A DNA stretch of 64,000 nucleotides. It comes from Thermodesulfobacterium hveragerdense DSM 12571 (GTDB lineage Bacteria > Desulfobacterota > Thermodesulfobacteria > Thermodesulfobacteriales > Thermodesulfobacteriaceae). The notes beneath the pieces are model-generated. The model did no database searches. It was given only the letters and a program-made list of their open reading frames with translations, and had not been told where the DNA came from. The stretch lies in the NCBI RefSeq assembly GCF_000423845.1, contig NZ_AUIT01000007.1, positions 1-64,000 on the forward strand. The letters are read 5' to 3'. Shown piece by piece: positions 44,369 to 53,787 of this stretch. A program made the translations under genes and the position numbers. The number at the start of each line of letters is the position of its first letter. Within the stretch, counting starts at the first letter, position 1.

Positions 44369-45590
44369 ATAGGATAAGCCTCCTTAACATATCTAAAGCA
44401 GTATAACTACTTATCAACTGAACCTCTCTTCTTCCTAAACCATAAAATCCAAAATTAAAAGCCTTAACCTTGTTTTGATAAGCAAGTCCTATGTAGACTG
44501 TTCCCACCGGGTTTTCAGAAGTACCTCCTCCAGGGCCTGCATAACCTGTAATTCCGATAGCAAAGTCTACCTTTACCTGTCTTCTCACTCCCTCTGCCAT
44601 ATCTAAGGCCACTTGATAACTAACCATCCCAAACTGTTCTATATGCTCCTTTTTTACCCCAAGTAGGTCCATTTTACTCTCAGGACTATAGGTCACCCAA
44701 CCTCTTTCAAAATAATTAGAACTCCCTGCAACTGAGGTTAAAAGAGAAGCCAACATACCTCCTGTACAGGATTCGGCAACCGCTACCTTTTTTCCTCGTT
44801 CTATCAAAAGACTCCCAACCACTTCTACCAAAGACAAATCTTCCTCACTTACTAAGGAAACCCTAAACTTTTTTTTTAGCTCAGATATTACCTCTGACAA
44901 TAGGCCTTGATTTTTACTCCTAACCACCAACTTAACCTCAGGCCAAAGGGGATAGTATCCTATCTTTAAGTCTTGAGCATTTAAAGTATAATCTTTTAAA
45001 AATAAATTTAAAAATAAATTAAGGTCTGTTTCATTTAGGTCAAAAAATCGCAAAGATTTAGATAACTCTAAACCTTCCGCCTTAAACCTCTGAGATAAAA
45101 GTGGTAGCACCTTTTGGGTTAAAAGATATTCAAACTGATGAGGTACTCCAGGCAAAACAAAAATAAGTTTTTCTTTAAAGTCTAAAAGATATCCTGCCAT
45201 CGTTAAGTTATCTGCTAAAGGCACCGCACCCTCAGGAAGCAGAGACATTTTTCTGGCTATTTCTTGAGAACTGGCATATTCTTTAGAATCTGTTATAGCC
45301 TTAGAAATTTCCTGATTTTCAATTAAATTAAGCCCTAAAGCATCAGCCACAGCCTGGTTAGTCAGGTCATCATCTGTAGGTCCAAGCCCACCAGACAAAA
45401 CCAAAAAAGAATACTTAACAGCCAGATCCTGTAAATAAGATTTCACCAGAGATAGATCGTCAGGGATGGTTACTATTTCTCTAACCTGAAAGCCATGAGA
45501 AGAAAGTTCCCTGGTAGCAACGATAATATTGGTGTTTACCACCACCCCAGAAACCAGCTCATCTCCGATAAAGACTAAGGCACCTTTCAT
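44310..45590 (-). CDS. cinA: CinA: ADP-ribose pyrophosphatase / NMN deamidase
   Basis: 426 residues. N-terminal MoCF-like (COG1058) domain: IGDELVSGVVVNTN, LSGGLGPTDDDLTNQAVADALG and VLPGVPHQFEYL. C-terminal PncC amidase domain (about 255-410): VAVAESCTGGMLASLLTSVAGSS and AIGITGYAGPGGGTSENPVGTVYIGL. Recycles nicotinamide mononucleotide in the pyridine-nucleotide cycle. The N-terminal glycine-rich GDEL/T start differs slightly from GxELLxG of the family (DELVSG). 14 nt after pgpA. Confidence 0.93.
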   Translation of the reverse strand: MKGALVFIGDELVSGVVVNTNIIVATRELSSHGFQVREIVTIPDDLSLVKSYLQDLAVKYSFLVLSGGLGPTDDDLTNQAVADALGLNLIENQEISKAITDSKEYASSQEIARKMSLLPEGAVPLADNLTMAGYLLDFKEKLIFVLPGVPHQFEYLLTQKVLPLLSQRFKAEGLELSKSLRFFDLNETDLNLFLNLFLKDYTLNAQDLKIGYYPLWPEVKLVVRSKNQGLLSEVISELKKKFRVSLVSEEDLSLVEVVGSLLIERGKKVAVAESCTGGMLASLLTSVAGSSNYFERGWVTYSPESKMDLLGVKKEHIEQFGMVSYQVALDMAEGVRRQVKVDFAIGITGYAGPGGGTSENPVGTVYIGLAYQNKVKAFNFGFYGLGRREVQLISSYTALDMLRRLILYDESFLRYRFALGVEERSC

Positions 45591-45603
45591 CTTAGAGATA
45601 AGT

Positions 45604-46095
45604 TTATATCAAACCAGAAAATTTGACAACATAGATTAACAAAGTTACGATAACATTGGTAAGGATCCCTGCCAACAGATCGTCTAACATAATACCCCAT
45701 CCTCCAGGAAAAGCCTCTAATCTGCCGATAAAGAATGGTTTTTTGATGTCTAAAACCCTGAAAATCACAAAGGCTAAAATAAACTCAAACAAGCTATGTT
45801 TGCCGATCAAGGAAAACCACATACCTGCTATCTCGTCTATCACCACAAATTCTGGGTCTTTCTGTCTAACGATTTTACTTGATAAATGACTGGATAAAAC
45901 CCCTAAGATTGTAAGACTCAAAGTTAAGAAAATTTGAGTTAACCGGTCAGCCTGTTTGATCAACCAAAAATATATAAGCCCGGTTAAAGCTCCCAAAGTC
46001 CCAGGACAAACAGGTAAAAACCCTACAAAACCACCTGAGGCAATAAAAATCCATAAAAGATTCTTTAAAAAGTTAGGCTGTTTAGAAAGGGGCAT
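45604..46095 (-). CDS. pgpA: Phosphatidylglycerophosphatase A
   Basis: 163 residues with three or four membrane segments. Family motifs: PVCPGTLGALTGLIYFWL, VIDEIAGMWFSLI and GGWGIMLDDLLAGILTN (acidic metal ligands). Converts phosphatidylglycerophosphate to phosphatidylglycerol in the inner membrane. Overlaps the upstream lipoprotein gene by 14 nt. Confidence 0.93.
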   Translation of the reverse strand: MPLSKQPNFLKNLLWIFIASGGFVGFLPVCPGTLGALTGLIYFWLIKQADRLTQIFLTLSLTILGVLSSHLSSKIVRQKDPEFVVIDEIAGMWFSLIGKHSLFEFILAFVIFRVLDIKKPFFIGRLEAFPGGWGIMLDDLLAGILTNVIVTLLIYVVKFSGLI

Positions 46096-46660
46096 GTTCT
46101 ATCTCTTGGTAAAACTTTTCATAATCTTCTAAAGCCATCAAAGACCTTAGTTTCCACAAATAAAGCTCTATCCTTAACCTCTCTTCTCCTTTTTTACTTT
46201 TTAATATCTCTTTAGCCTTTTGTTCCACAGCTTGATATCGTTGCATCGCCTCTCTTTTCAAAGTTTCTCGGTAGGTTTCAAGCTTGTTTTTTAAGGTTTC
46301 TACCTTAGGTTTAAATCTTTTCAATTCTCTTCCACATCTTTTATAATACTTCTTTTTGTAATATTCTTCTATCCTTTCCCACTCTTTTAAAACAGTCTTC
46401 TGCTCTTCTTTGTAAAGGTCAGGCACTTTGGCCCCTTTTATCCATTCTACCATCCCTTTTATCTCTTGATAAAGCTCTTTGGGAGGAGGATAAAGAGAGA
46501 CATATTTTCTTACCAAAGGAAGGTTTGAAAGAAGTACCTTAACACGTTCTACGTTGTCTTCCTTAAACTCCTGAAAACGTTCTTTCAGGGTACAAGAAGA
46601 CAAAAAGAAGGTTAAAGTTAAAATCACAACCAAATTTTTAATCAACTCCTTTCTACCCAT
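46082..46660 (-). CDS. Hypothetical helical lipoprotein
   Basis: 192 residues. Signal with lipobox LTFFLSSC (Cys about 23), Thr following, suggesting outer-membrane lipidation. The mature part is highly charged and helical (ETLKNKLETYRETLKREAMQRY...), probably a coiled coil. No family recognised; a YfiO/BamD-like or DUF lipoprotein is possible but I see no TPR. Overlaps the K+ channel gene by 8 nt and pgpA by 14 nt. Confidence 0.68.
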   Translation of the reverse strand: MGRKELIKNLVVILTLTFFLSSCTLKERFQEFKEDNVERVKVLLSNLPLVRKYVSLYPPPKELYQEIKGMVEWIKGAKVPDLYKEEQKTVLKEWERIEEYYKKKYYKRCGRELKRFKPKVETLKNKLETYRETLKREAMQRYQAVEQKAKEILKSKKGEERLRIELYLWKLRSLMALEDYEKFYQEIEHAPF

Positions 46661-47663
46661 TAGTCATCTCTCTCTCAAGCAATTCAAGTTTCTCTGGAGG
46701 TCCTATGGCTAAAAGAATGTCTCCAGGCAGGATGTAGCTTTCTGCAGAAGGATTAAACTCTATCTTTCCTTCTCCTCTTTTTATCCCTACGATCATCACT
46801 CCAAAAATCTTGCCTATTTCCGCTTCCTTCAGTGTCTTACCTGCATAAGAAGATTTTTCTGATACATAAATCTCTTCTATGTCAATCTTTAGATATTCTG
46901 AGCTTGTTATAAACTCCCAGAAATCAACCACGTTAGGCTTTAAGAGTGTGTGTGCCATCCTTAAACCGCCTATATGATAAGGACATACCACTTTGTTTGC
47001 CCCTGCTATCTTTAGTTTCTTTCTGGCTGACTCTTCTGCAGCCCTGGCTATGATAAAAAGGTCAGGGTTTAAAGCCCTGGCACTTAACACCACATAAAGA
47101 TTATCGGCATCTGAAGAAAGGACTGATACAAGCCCCTTAGCCTTCTCAATACCCGCTTCTTTAAGTATCTCATCCTTGGTGGCATCTCCTATCACGAATA
47201 AAAACCCTTCTTCCCTTGGGTCAAGATGTTTTTCTATCACCACCACTTCCTGCCCATTAGCCTTAAGTTCTTTTGCAATAATCCTTCCCATCCTTCCATA
47301 ACCACAGATGATGTAATGACCCTTAAGTTTTTCTAACATCTTTCTTCTTCTCCTTTCGTTAAAAACATCTTTTAGCTCTCCCTCTATCAAAATTTGTGCA
47401 ACGGATGTGGCTGCATAGGTAAAAACTCCAAAACCCATGACAATAAGAACGATGGTGAAAACTTTACCTACTTCACTAAGCTCTTTGACCTCTCTAAAAC
47501 CCACGGTAGCTAAGGTTATAACCGTCATGTATAAAGCATCCAAAAAATACATCTCCTCGATTACCATATAACCAGCAGTTCCTAAACTTAACACCACCAA
47601 AAGTAATGTTAAAATAAAAAAAAGACGTTTACCTATCGAATATGAATACTTTGTAGACATCAA
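46653..47663 (-). CDS. Two-TM potassium channel with RCK (TrkA-N/TrkA-C) domains
   Basis: 336 residues. TM1 about 11-31, pore loop and TM2 about 35-95 with filter-region sequence TLATVGFREV in place of the TVGYGD seen in most K+ channels, then an RCK/TrkA-N domain (about 110-230: IICGYGRMGRIIAKELKANG, Rossmann GxGxxG, FVIGDATKDEIL) and TrkA-C (about 250-335, SSYAGKTLKEAEIG). A ligand-gated cation channel architecture like MthK. It probably balances K+ or related cations; selectivity with this filter is uncertain. Overlaps the GGDEF gene by 4 nt (ATGA). Confidence 0.87.
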   Translation of the reverse strand: MMSTKYSYSIGKRLFFILTLLLVVLSLGTAGYMVIEEMYFLDALYMTVITLATVGFREVKELSEVGKVFTIVLIVMGFGVFTYAATSVAQILIEGELKDVFNERRRRKMLEKLKGHYIICGYGRMGRIIAKELKANGQEVVVIEKHLDPREEGFLFVIGDATKDEILKEAGIEKAKGLVSVLSSDADNLYVVLSARALNPDLFIIARAAEESARKKLKIAGANKVVCPYHIGGLRMAHTLLKPNVVDFWEFITSSEYLKIDIEEIYVSEKSSYAGKTLKEAEIGKIFGVMIVGIKRGEGKIEFNPSAESYILPGDILLAIGPPEKLELLEREMTNG

Positions 47664-49471
47664 CTCAATACCTTAATAACCCCTCTTCCTTCAAACTTGG
47701 CTTTGTAAAGTGCCTGGTCTACTTTAAGCAACAACTCCTCTAACTCCCTATCTGGCTCTATCTTAATAATCCCTATACTAACAGACCCTACCACCTCTTT
47801 TCCGTTTGCTTTGATGCGGATTTTTTTTACCTCCTGTAAAATTCTTTCAGCTAATTTTTTTACCCCTTCAAGGTCTGCTCTAAGAATTAAAAGAAATTCG
47901 TCCCCTCCCCATCTAACAGCAATGTCCTCTGCCCGAGTATTTTTCTTTATTACCTCAGCTATAACTTTTAAATATTCATCTCCTACCAAGTGACCAAACT
48001 GATCGTTTATCTCCTTTAGATAATTTACATCCATAAAAAGTAAACAGTAGTTTTGCCCTCTCTTTACCAACTCGAAAATCCGTTTGCTAACATCCTTTAA
48101 ATATACCCTGTTATAAAGTCCTGTAAGTTGATCTTTGGTTGCTATATCAAAAAGTTGTTCCACCCTTTCTTTAAAGTAAGAGACATCATGTCCTATCACT
48201 AAGTAATACAGACTGTATTCTTTAATAGGAATTATCTCAAAGCTGAAACATACCTCTTTTCCACTTTTTGCTTTTAAACAAAACTCAAAACTCTCACCCC
48301 TCTCTAAATCCTTTGAATCCATCAAAAATATAAAAGAAGATAAAGATTTATCGTCCATCAAGTTTTTCCACAAACTGTTTGCATATATCAAATTTTTTTC
48401 TTCATCAAATACCGCAACCACTAAGTTAGACCGTTCTGCTATCAGCTGATAGATCTTTGTAGCTTGGTTTATCTCTTCAAGCTGACGTTTTAAAAGCAAA
48501 TAAACTTCGTTAAAATGTGCTACCAGCTCAACAAGCTCATCTTCTCCTTTTAAAGTAACCTTTTCTTTTCTACCCTCCACAAGCTGTTCTATTTCCTCTT
48601 TTACATAATGTATTCTTTTTAACACTCTCATCATATGAAAATAGTATATTCCGAAAATAAGTGCTAAAAACAAGGCTTGTATCAGGATAAACTCCCAAAG
48701 ATATTTTTCAAACATCAACTTTCTTGGAGCAGTAAAACTCATAGCCAGAGGATTACCAAAGAAATCTCTAAGTGTGGTGACAACCTCATAAAACCCTCTT
48801 TCATCGAATTTAATGCTATTCTCGACCTTTCTACCCTTAGAAGGGACAAAACGTAGTTCACTAAGCACAAAAATGTTTTTAATCAAATCTACCTTCTCTT
48901 CGTCTAAAGGATAAACCATAACCAAAATCCCTACAGGTGGCTTTATGCCCTCTGAGTCACTTACAGGATAAAAACTGACTATAGATGGAACGTTTTTATA
49001 AAAAGAAAACGCGTTATAAACAGAAGTTAAGGTTATCTCTTTGTAAAGAGAACGATAATAGCGATAGTGTTCCTCTAACCATAAAGGGTCTATAGGTATG
49101 ATCTGTTTGATTTTCTTATCAAAAAAGCCTCCTGCCTTTACCCTTCCGTCAGGATAAAGATAGACGATCACAGAAAGTTTGTTGTTTTCATAGGATTCTA
49201 TGTTTAGGTTTGACTTGACAAAAGCAGTGGTTTCACCCTGTAAAAATTTATATGCCTCATCCCAAACCGCCCAATCTCTGGTTAAAAGTTCAACTCTCTT
49301 TTTCTCTGCTTCAAGGTATCTTATTACTTCTATACTTGTTGAAGCAATCCAGTTTTTTTCTATTTCAAATAAAACTTTTTTAAAAAAACCCGAATAAATC
49401 CCCCAACTTAAAACTAAGAACAAAAAAAGTTGAATAAAAAGCCAGATCAAAATCTTCTTTTTAAGCCTCAT
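47660..49471 (-). CDS. Membrane diguanylate cyclase with CHASE4-like sensor
   Basis: 603 residues. TM1 about 6-29, an extracytoplasmic CHASE4-like sensor (about 30-255, with LTRDWAVWDEAYKFLQG typical), TM2 about 257-280, a HAMP-like linker (about 280-335), a PAS-like part (about 340-430) and a GGDEF domain (about 435-600): DQLTGLYNRVYLKD, FMDVNYLKEINDQFGHLVGD and the catalytic RWGGDEFLLILR. The intact GGDEF predicts c-di-GMP synthesis in response to an external cue. First gene of a run continuing into the channel gene. Confidence 0.9.
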   Translation of the reverse strand: MRLKKKILIWLFIQLFLFLVLSWGIYSGFFKKVLFEIEKNWIASTSIEVIRYLEAEKKRVELLTRDWAVWDEAYKFLQGETTAFVKSNLNIESYENNKLSVIVYLYPDGRVKAGGFFDKKIKQIIPIDPLWLEEHYRYYRSLYKEITLTSVYNAFSFYKNVPSIVSFYPVSDSEGIKPPVGILVMVYPLDEEKVDLIKNIFVLSELRFVPSKGRKVENSIKFDERGFYEVVTTLRDFFGNPLAMSFTAPRKLMFEKYLWEFILIQALFLALIFGIYYFHMMRVLKRIHYVKEEIEQLVEGRKEKVTLKGEDELVELVAHFNEVYLLLKRQLEEINQATKIYQLIAERSNLVVAVFDEEKNLIYANSLWKNLMDDKSLSSFIFLMDSKDLERGESFEFCLKAKSGKEVCFSFEIIPIKEYSLYYLVIGHDVSYFKERVEQLFDIATKDQLTGLYNRVYLKDVSKRIFELVKRGQNYCLLFMDVNYLKEINDQFGHLVGDEYLKVIAEVIKKNTRAEDIAVRWGGDEFLLILRADLEGVKKLAERILQEVKKIRIKANGKEVVGSVSIGIIKIEPDRELEELLLKVDQALYKAKFEGRGVIKVLS

Positions 49472-49526
49472 ATAAACCTTAGTTTTTTAATCTATACGAT
49501 AATTTTAATAAAAAAAACAAAATTTA

Positions 49527-50837
49527 CTACTCATTTTTAACCAAAAACTTTCTTAAAAACTCTATTTCATCTTCTTTAGTTTTAACCGTTCCTTCTACCC
49601 TCTTTAAACGAAGGATTTTTAAAAGTTCTCCTATCTCTTTTCCTGGTTTAAACCCCAATTTTTTCAAATCTTCACCGTTTAACTCTGGTCTAACCTTAGA
49701 ATAAATCTTTAAATACCGAAGGATTTCTTCTTTAAGTTCAGGGAAAATAACAGCAAAGGCACAAAGATACTCCCTCCGAACTTTATCAAACCACTCTAAC
49801 CTTTCTTTTAAGCTCAATCGGTTTATTTTATGATAAAATCCTCTAAAGTTATGTAGAAGACTTTCAATCCTTGTAATCTCAACCTCACTAAAACCTAATC
49901 TCTCTAAACCACTTAAGCTTTCAACCATCCCTAAAAAATAAACCTTTTCCCTTTCTTTAGGACTAAACTCTTCTTTTACCTCTTTTAACACCTCACAAAA
50001 CAACGGAAAATTTTCCCTGGCTACCTCAAGCCCTGCCTTTTCAAAAACCCCAAGCTGATAAGTAGTTTCAAGGAGCTCTAACAGAATATCTTCCCCTTCT
50101 TTAAACAAATAAAGTCTCAGCTCATTTGCCAACCTTGCAGAAGAAAGCTTTTTTAGACCCTCCTTTTGATAACAAGCCTCTAAAGCCTGATAAAACTCCT
50201 CAGAAAAATCAAATCCAAGCCTTACTTTGTACCTTATCCCCCTAAAAATACGGGTAGGATCTTCCACAAACGAGTCGTGGTGCAAAGGTTTAACAAGAGA
50301 AGCTTCAAGATCATTTTTACCGTCTAATGGGTCAAGCAAAAGCCCTTCATAAGGAGCAGAAAGCCCTATGGCTAAAGCATTTATCGTAAAATCCCTTCTT
50401 AAAAGGTCGTCCATAAAATTAGAAGGAAAAACCTTAGGAAGCTGGGCAATTTCTTCATAAACCTCTCTTCTTGCTGTGATAAAGTCCACCTCCAGAGGTT
50501 CTCCGTCTAAAAAAAACCTTACTTTGTAGGTAAAAAATTGAGACTTTAACAGAATTTCTTTTTTTAGGTCTCCGTTTAGTTCCTGTAAAAACTCCTCTAA
50601 GTTTCCCTCTAAAACGATATCAAAATCTTTAGAACTTTGAGGGTTTAGTTTACCTTTTTTAGAAAGGAGGTAATCCCTTACCACCCCTCCTGCAAAATAC
50701 AAAAATTCCCCTCTTTTTTTGGCTAATTCCCTGAGTCTATCCAAAAATTCTTTGGTTTCCCTTTCCTTAGCCACAAAATCTAAAAAATCTTCGAAATCAA
50801 CAGGATAAACCTTAGGCCCTTGGGTGATGTTTGTCAT
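49527..50837 (-). CDS. Class II tRNA nucleotidyltransferase / poly(A) polymerase family
   Basis: 436 residues. Head domain: YFAGGVVRDYLLSKKG and SKDFDIVLEG (the two catalytic aspartates), LEVDFITARREVY, and DLLRRDFTINALAIGL; the RNA-binding region follows with PTRIFRGIRYKVRLGF. The long C-terminus (about 230-436) is helical. Adds CCA or A residues to RNA 3' ends. Important here because tRNA-Arg(CCT) lacks an encoded CCA. Which of the A- or CC-adding specificities it has cannot be read. Overlaps the recombinase gene by 26 nt. Confidence 0.9.
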   Translation of the reverse strand: MTNITQGPKVYPVDFEDFLDFVAKERETKEFLDRLRELAKKRGEFLYFAGGVVRDYLLSKKGKLNPQSSKDFDIVLEGNLEEFLQELNGDLKKEILLKSQFFTYKVRFFLDGEPLEVDFITARREVYEEIAQLPKVFPSNFMDDLLRRDFTINALAIGLSAPYEGLLLDPLDGKNDLEASLVKPLHHDSFVEDPTRIFRGIRYKVRLGFDFSEEFYQALEACYQKEGLKKLSSARLANELRLYLFKEGEDILLELLETTYQLGVFEKAGLEVARENFPLFCEVLKEVKEEFSPKEREKVYFLGMVESLSGLERLGFSEVEITRIESLLHNFRGFYHKINRLSLKERLEWFDKVRREYLCAFAVIFPELKEEILRYLKIYSKVRPELNGEDLKKLGFKPGKEIGELLKILRLKRVEGTVKTKEDEIEFLRKFLVKNE

Positions 50838-51696
50838 AAACCTCTTTAAGCCTATTGTAGTCTAAGTGAGTATAAATCTGGGTAGTAGCTAAGCTACTAT
50901 GTCCAAGCATAAGTTGAAGGGCTCTTAAATCTGCTCCTCCTTGCAGGAGATGAGAAGCAAAGGAATGTCTTAACACATGAGGAGAAACCTTTTCAGGGTC
51001 TATCCCGGCTTTTAAGGCATATTCCTTAATTATCTGCCAAAACCTTTGTCTGGTAAGAGGACCTCCCCTTCGGTTTAAGAACACATAGTCTTTACTTTTA
51101 GGGTTGGCAAACAAAGGCCTTATGTTATAAAGATAGCTTTTTAAAAACTCAAGGGCATAATCTCCCATCGGAACAAGCCTCTCTTTTCCACCCTTACCCA
51201 TAACCCTTAAAAAACCTAACTCAAGGTTGAAATCCTTGATCTTTAGTTCTACCAATTCAGAAACTCTGATGCCTGTGGCATACATTACCTCAAGCATCGT
51301 CCTATCCCTATATCCTAACGGATGGGTCAGGTCTGGTTGAAACAACAACCTTTCTGTCTCGTCAATACTTAATACCTTAGGGAGTCTCATCGGAAGTTTA
51401 GGATTTTCAAACCAATCCGAACCTACGTTAAGTCCCTTTTCTACCTGTAGAAATTTTAAAAAACTCCTAAGGCTTGAAAGCTTTCTTGCCACGGTAAAAG
51501 GATTATAACCTTTGGTCTTCAAATACTCTAAGTATTCGTTAAGATTGCCTATGTTTTTTACATTTAACCCGCCTTTTTTTTGTAAAAACTCTTCTAAGTC
51601 TTTCAGATCATACCCATATGAAACAACCGTGTTGAAAGAAGCGTTTTTTACTGCCAAAAGGTAAGACAAAAATTCTTCGATGTATTCCTTAATCAA
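50812..51696 (-). CDS. xerC: Tyrosine recombinase XerC/XerD
   Basis: 294 residues. SAM-like N-terminal domain (about 1-90). Catalytic residues: Arg in ATGIRVSELVEL, Lys in VMGKGGKERLVP, His-Arg in SPHVLRHSFASHLLQGG, His in MLGHSSLATTQIYTH with the nucleophile Tyr in the same block. Resolves chromosome dimers at dif, or acts as a single-recombinase Xer. No dif site was found in this window. Overlaps the preceding gene (ATGA, 4 nt). Confidence 0.92.
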   Translation of the reverse strand: MIKEYIEEFLSYLLAVKNASFNTVVSYGYDLKDLEEFLQKKGGLNVKNIGNLNEYLEYLKTKGYNPFTVARKLSSLRSFLKFLQVEKGLNVGSDWFENPKLPMRLPKVLSIDETERLLFQPDLTHPLGYRDRTMLEVMYATGIRVSELVELKIKDFNLELGFLRVMGKGGKERLVPMGDYALEFLKSYLYNIRPLFANPKSKDYVFLNRRGGPLTRQRFWQIIKEYALKAGIDPEKVSPHVLRHSFASHLLQGGADLRALQLMLGHSSLATTQIYTHLDYNRLKEVYDKHHPRA

Positions 51697-52187
51697 AGAG
51701 AAAGCTCCTTTAAAAGAGCTTCTATCTTAAAACTTATGGTTTCATCCTTAGAAGTAAGCACCAACGTTTTAAGCTTAGAAAGCATACCCTGTTTTTCTGT
51801 GGTAGTCCTTTGAGGAAAAAGTTCCTTTATTTTTTCTAAGGTTTTGATTACCAAATTTTTGTCGTCCAGGTCTAAAAAAAGCATAAGGGTCCGCCAATCT
51901 TCAGGCAACCCATATCTTTCCACAAACTCTTTGGCTAATTTTTTGAAATTCTTGTTTCCATATTGCTGGTGTAAACGGTCTAAAAAACTCTGTTTTTCCA
52001 GCTCTTCTTTATCTACAAAAAGTTTATCAAGCTCTTTCAAGTATTTTTGCTTGTTTTTATTGTCTATCCCAGAGGAAGCCTTATCTTTTCTTTCCAGTTT
52101 TTTTCTGATTTTACTTAAACCACTTTGAGATTTTAGTTTGTCTATCTCTCGCCAAGAAAGTTTTCTGTCTCCATCGTCTTTCGACAT
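51693..52187 (-). CDS. Hypothetical protein upstream of xerC
   Basis: 164 residues, highly charged and helical (MSKDDGDRKLSWREIDKLKSQ..., HQQYGNKNFKKLAKEFVERYGLP). The N-terminal third is lysine-rich and likely disordered. No family recognised. GGAGGTAGCC ribosome site; sits 2 nt after the phosphatase stop and overlaps xerC by 4 nt. Confidence 0.7.
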   Translation of the reverse strand: MSKDDGDRKLSWREIDKLKSQSGLSKIRKKLERKDKASSGIDNKNKQKYLKELDKLFVDKEELEKQSFLDRLHQQYGNKNFKKLAKEFVERYGLPEDWRTLMLFLDLDDKNLVIKTLEKIKELFPQRTTTEKQGMLSKLKTLVLTSKDETISFKIEALLKELSL

Positions 52188-52189
52188 GG

Positions 52190-52849
52190 CTACCTCCTAC
52201 TTTTACATTTTACCTGAAAAAATTGTATGTCTGGTAACATAACCGCCGTTAGAAAACCTCCATACACACAACCTGTGTCTATACCTATTCTTTTAGGACC
52301 TAAAAATGGAGTTGAAAAAGGGGTATGACCAAAAACTACTGTTTGAGGTAGAACCTTTTTTGACTCATAAAAAATCCCTCTTATCCATAAAAAATCTTCT
52401 TCTGTTTGATCTTTTAAACTCTTATAAGGATTTATCCCTGCATGCACAAACAAGTAATCTCCAGCCTCAAAAAACAACCTTAATTCCTGAAAAAAAATCT
52501 GATGTTCTAAAGGAAGCTCAACCATTCGTTTTTCTGAATTATAATACTGACTAACGGTGGTATCTCCTCCGTTATAGAGAAAAAGTTCCACGTTTTTCCC
52601 CTCTAAAAACCATTCAAACATCAACTCGTGGTTTCCTTTAAGGGCGATTACATGCTCTGGATACTTCTTTTTTAAGGTTATAATTTTTTCCACCACCCCT
52701 CTCGGATTCTCTCCTCGGTCTATGTAATCACCTAAGAAAATCAACAGATCCTTTCCCCAGTTAATCGGCAATATTTCCAGCAAGGCTTCTAAACTTTCCA
52801 GACACCCGTGAATGTCTCCAACAGCAAAAATCTTTAAACCCTCAGACAT
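52190..52849 (-). CDS. Metallophosphoesterase, bacterial PP2A-like protein phosphatase
   Basis: 219 residues from ATG 52849; a TTG extension to 52870 would overlap the upstream gene. AVGDIHGCLESLEALLE, FLGDYIDRGENPRGV and ALKGNHELM are the GDxHG, GDxxDRG and GNHE signatures that bind two metals. HAGINPYKSL and FGHTPFSTP complete the site. Probably a Ser/Thr protein phosphatase or dinucleoside polyphosphatase. Confidence 0.9.
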   Translation of the reverse strand: MSEGLKIFAVGDIHGCLESLEALLEILPINWGKDLLIFLGDYIDRGENPRGVVEKIITLKKKYPEHVIALKGNHELMFEWFLEGKNVELFLYNGGDTTVSQYYNSEKRMVELPLEHQIFFQELRLFFEAGDYLFVHAGINPYKSLKDQTEEDFLWIRGIFYESKKVLPQTVVFGHTPFSTPFLGPKRIGIDTGCVYGGFLTAVMLPDIQFFQVKCKSRR

Positions 52850-52857
52850 ATACAACC

Positions 52858-53787
52858 TTACAGATCCCAAAACCTTGCCCTGCGATCATCAAGACGCTTA
52901 AGCCCATACTTTTTTGCCCAACTTAAGGCTCTTTTCCATTCCTCTTGGGTAATCTTTCTATCAAGGGGAGGATATTTCCAGGCATCTCCACAAGGTCTGT
53001 ACTGATCCATAAGGTTAAAGTAAGTATCCTTTGAAACCTCTTCAGCGATAAACTTAATCACCTCTTCTGTTTGAGAGACATCTTCAGGTAAAACTAAGTG
53101 CCTTACGATCAAACCTCTCTTTGCTATACTCCCTTCTATCACCAAGTCTCCTACCTGTCTATGCATCTCTTTTACAGCTTCCCTTACCACAGAAGAGTAG
53201 TTTTTTACTTTAGAAAGTTTTAAAGCAATTTTATCATCCAGATATTTGATATCAGGCATGTAAATATCTACTATGTCTTCCAATAATCTTAAAGTCTCTA
53301 AGGATTCATAACCTCCGCAGTTATAGACTATCGGAAGCTGTAAACCCATTTCTGCTGCTAACTTTATAGCCTTTACGATAAAAGGGACTTGATGGGTAGG
53401 TGTAACCAAGTTGATGTTATGACAGCCCCAGACCTGAAGGATAATCATGATCTTTGCTAAATCCTCTACTCCTAATACGTCCCCTTCTCCTAAATGACTG
53501 ATTTCCCAGTTCTGGCAATAAACACAAGCCATATTGCAGTAAGTAAAAAAGATAGCTCCTGAACCGTTTTCCCCTACCAGAGGTCTTTCTTCTCCAAAAT
53601 GAGGGCCATAACTTGAAATCATAGGCTTATCTAAAACCTTGCAAAAACCTCTTTCTCCCTTGAGCCTGTTAACCCCACACCGATTGGGACAAAGGTCACA
53701 ACTTTCAAGCTTGGCATAAAGAATTTCTATCCTTTTATCTATCTCTCCGGTTTCCATCAGTTTAAGGTAAGAGGGATAGACACTCAT
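52858..53787 (-). CDS. Radical SAM protein (PflA-like activase family)
   Basis: 309 residues from ATG 53787, which overlaps the upstream stop (ATGA). An N-terminal cysteine set (CDLCPNRCGVNR...GFCKV) precedes the radical SAM cluster TYCNMACVYCQNWEI (CxxxCxxC). PIVYNCGGYESLETLRLLEDIVDIYMPDIKYLDDK is typical of the COG1313 putative glycyl-radical-activase group. It reductively cleaves SAM; the substrate is unknown. Located in a run with an Fe-S CCG protein, so a small redox module is plausible. Confidence 0.88.
   Translation of the reverse strand: MSVYPSYLKLMETGEIDKRIEILYAKLESCDLCPNRCGVNRLKGERGFCKVLDKPMISSYGPHFGEERPLVGENGSGAIFFTYCNMACVYCQNWEISHLGEGDVLGVEDLAKIMIILQVWGCHNINLVTPTHQVPFIVKAIKLAAEMGLQLPIVYNCGGYESLETLRLLEDIVDIYMPDIKYLDDKIALKLSKVKNYSSVVREAVKEMHRQVGDLVIEGSIAKRGLIVRHLVLPEDVSQTEEVIKFIAEEVSKDTYFNLMDQYRPCGDAWKYPPLDRKITQEEWKRALSWAKKYGLKRLDDRRARFWDL

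Noticed and set aside
52850-52870. TTG start for the phosphatase overlapping the radical SAM gene
   Set aside because: ATG 52849 lies 9 nt after the upstream stop and keeps the complete GDIHG motif.
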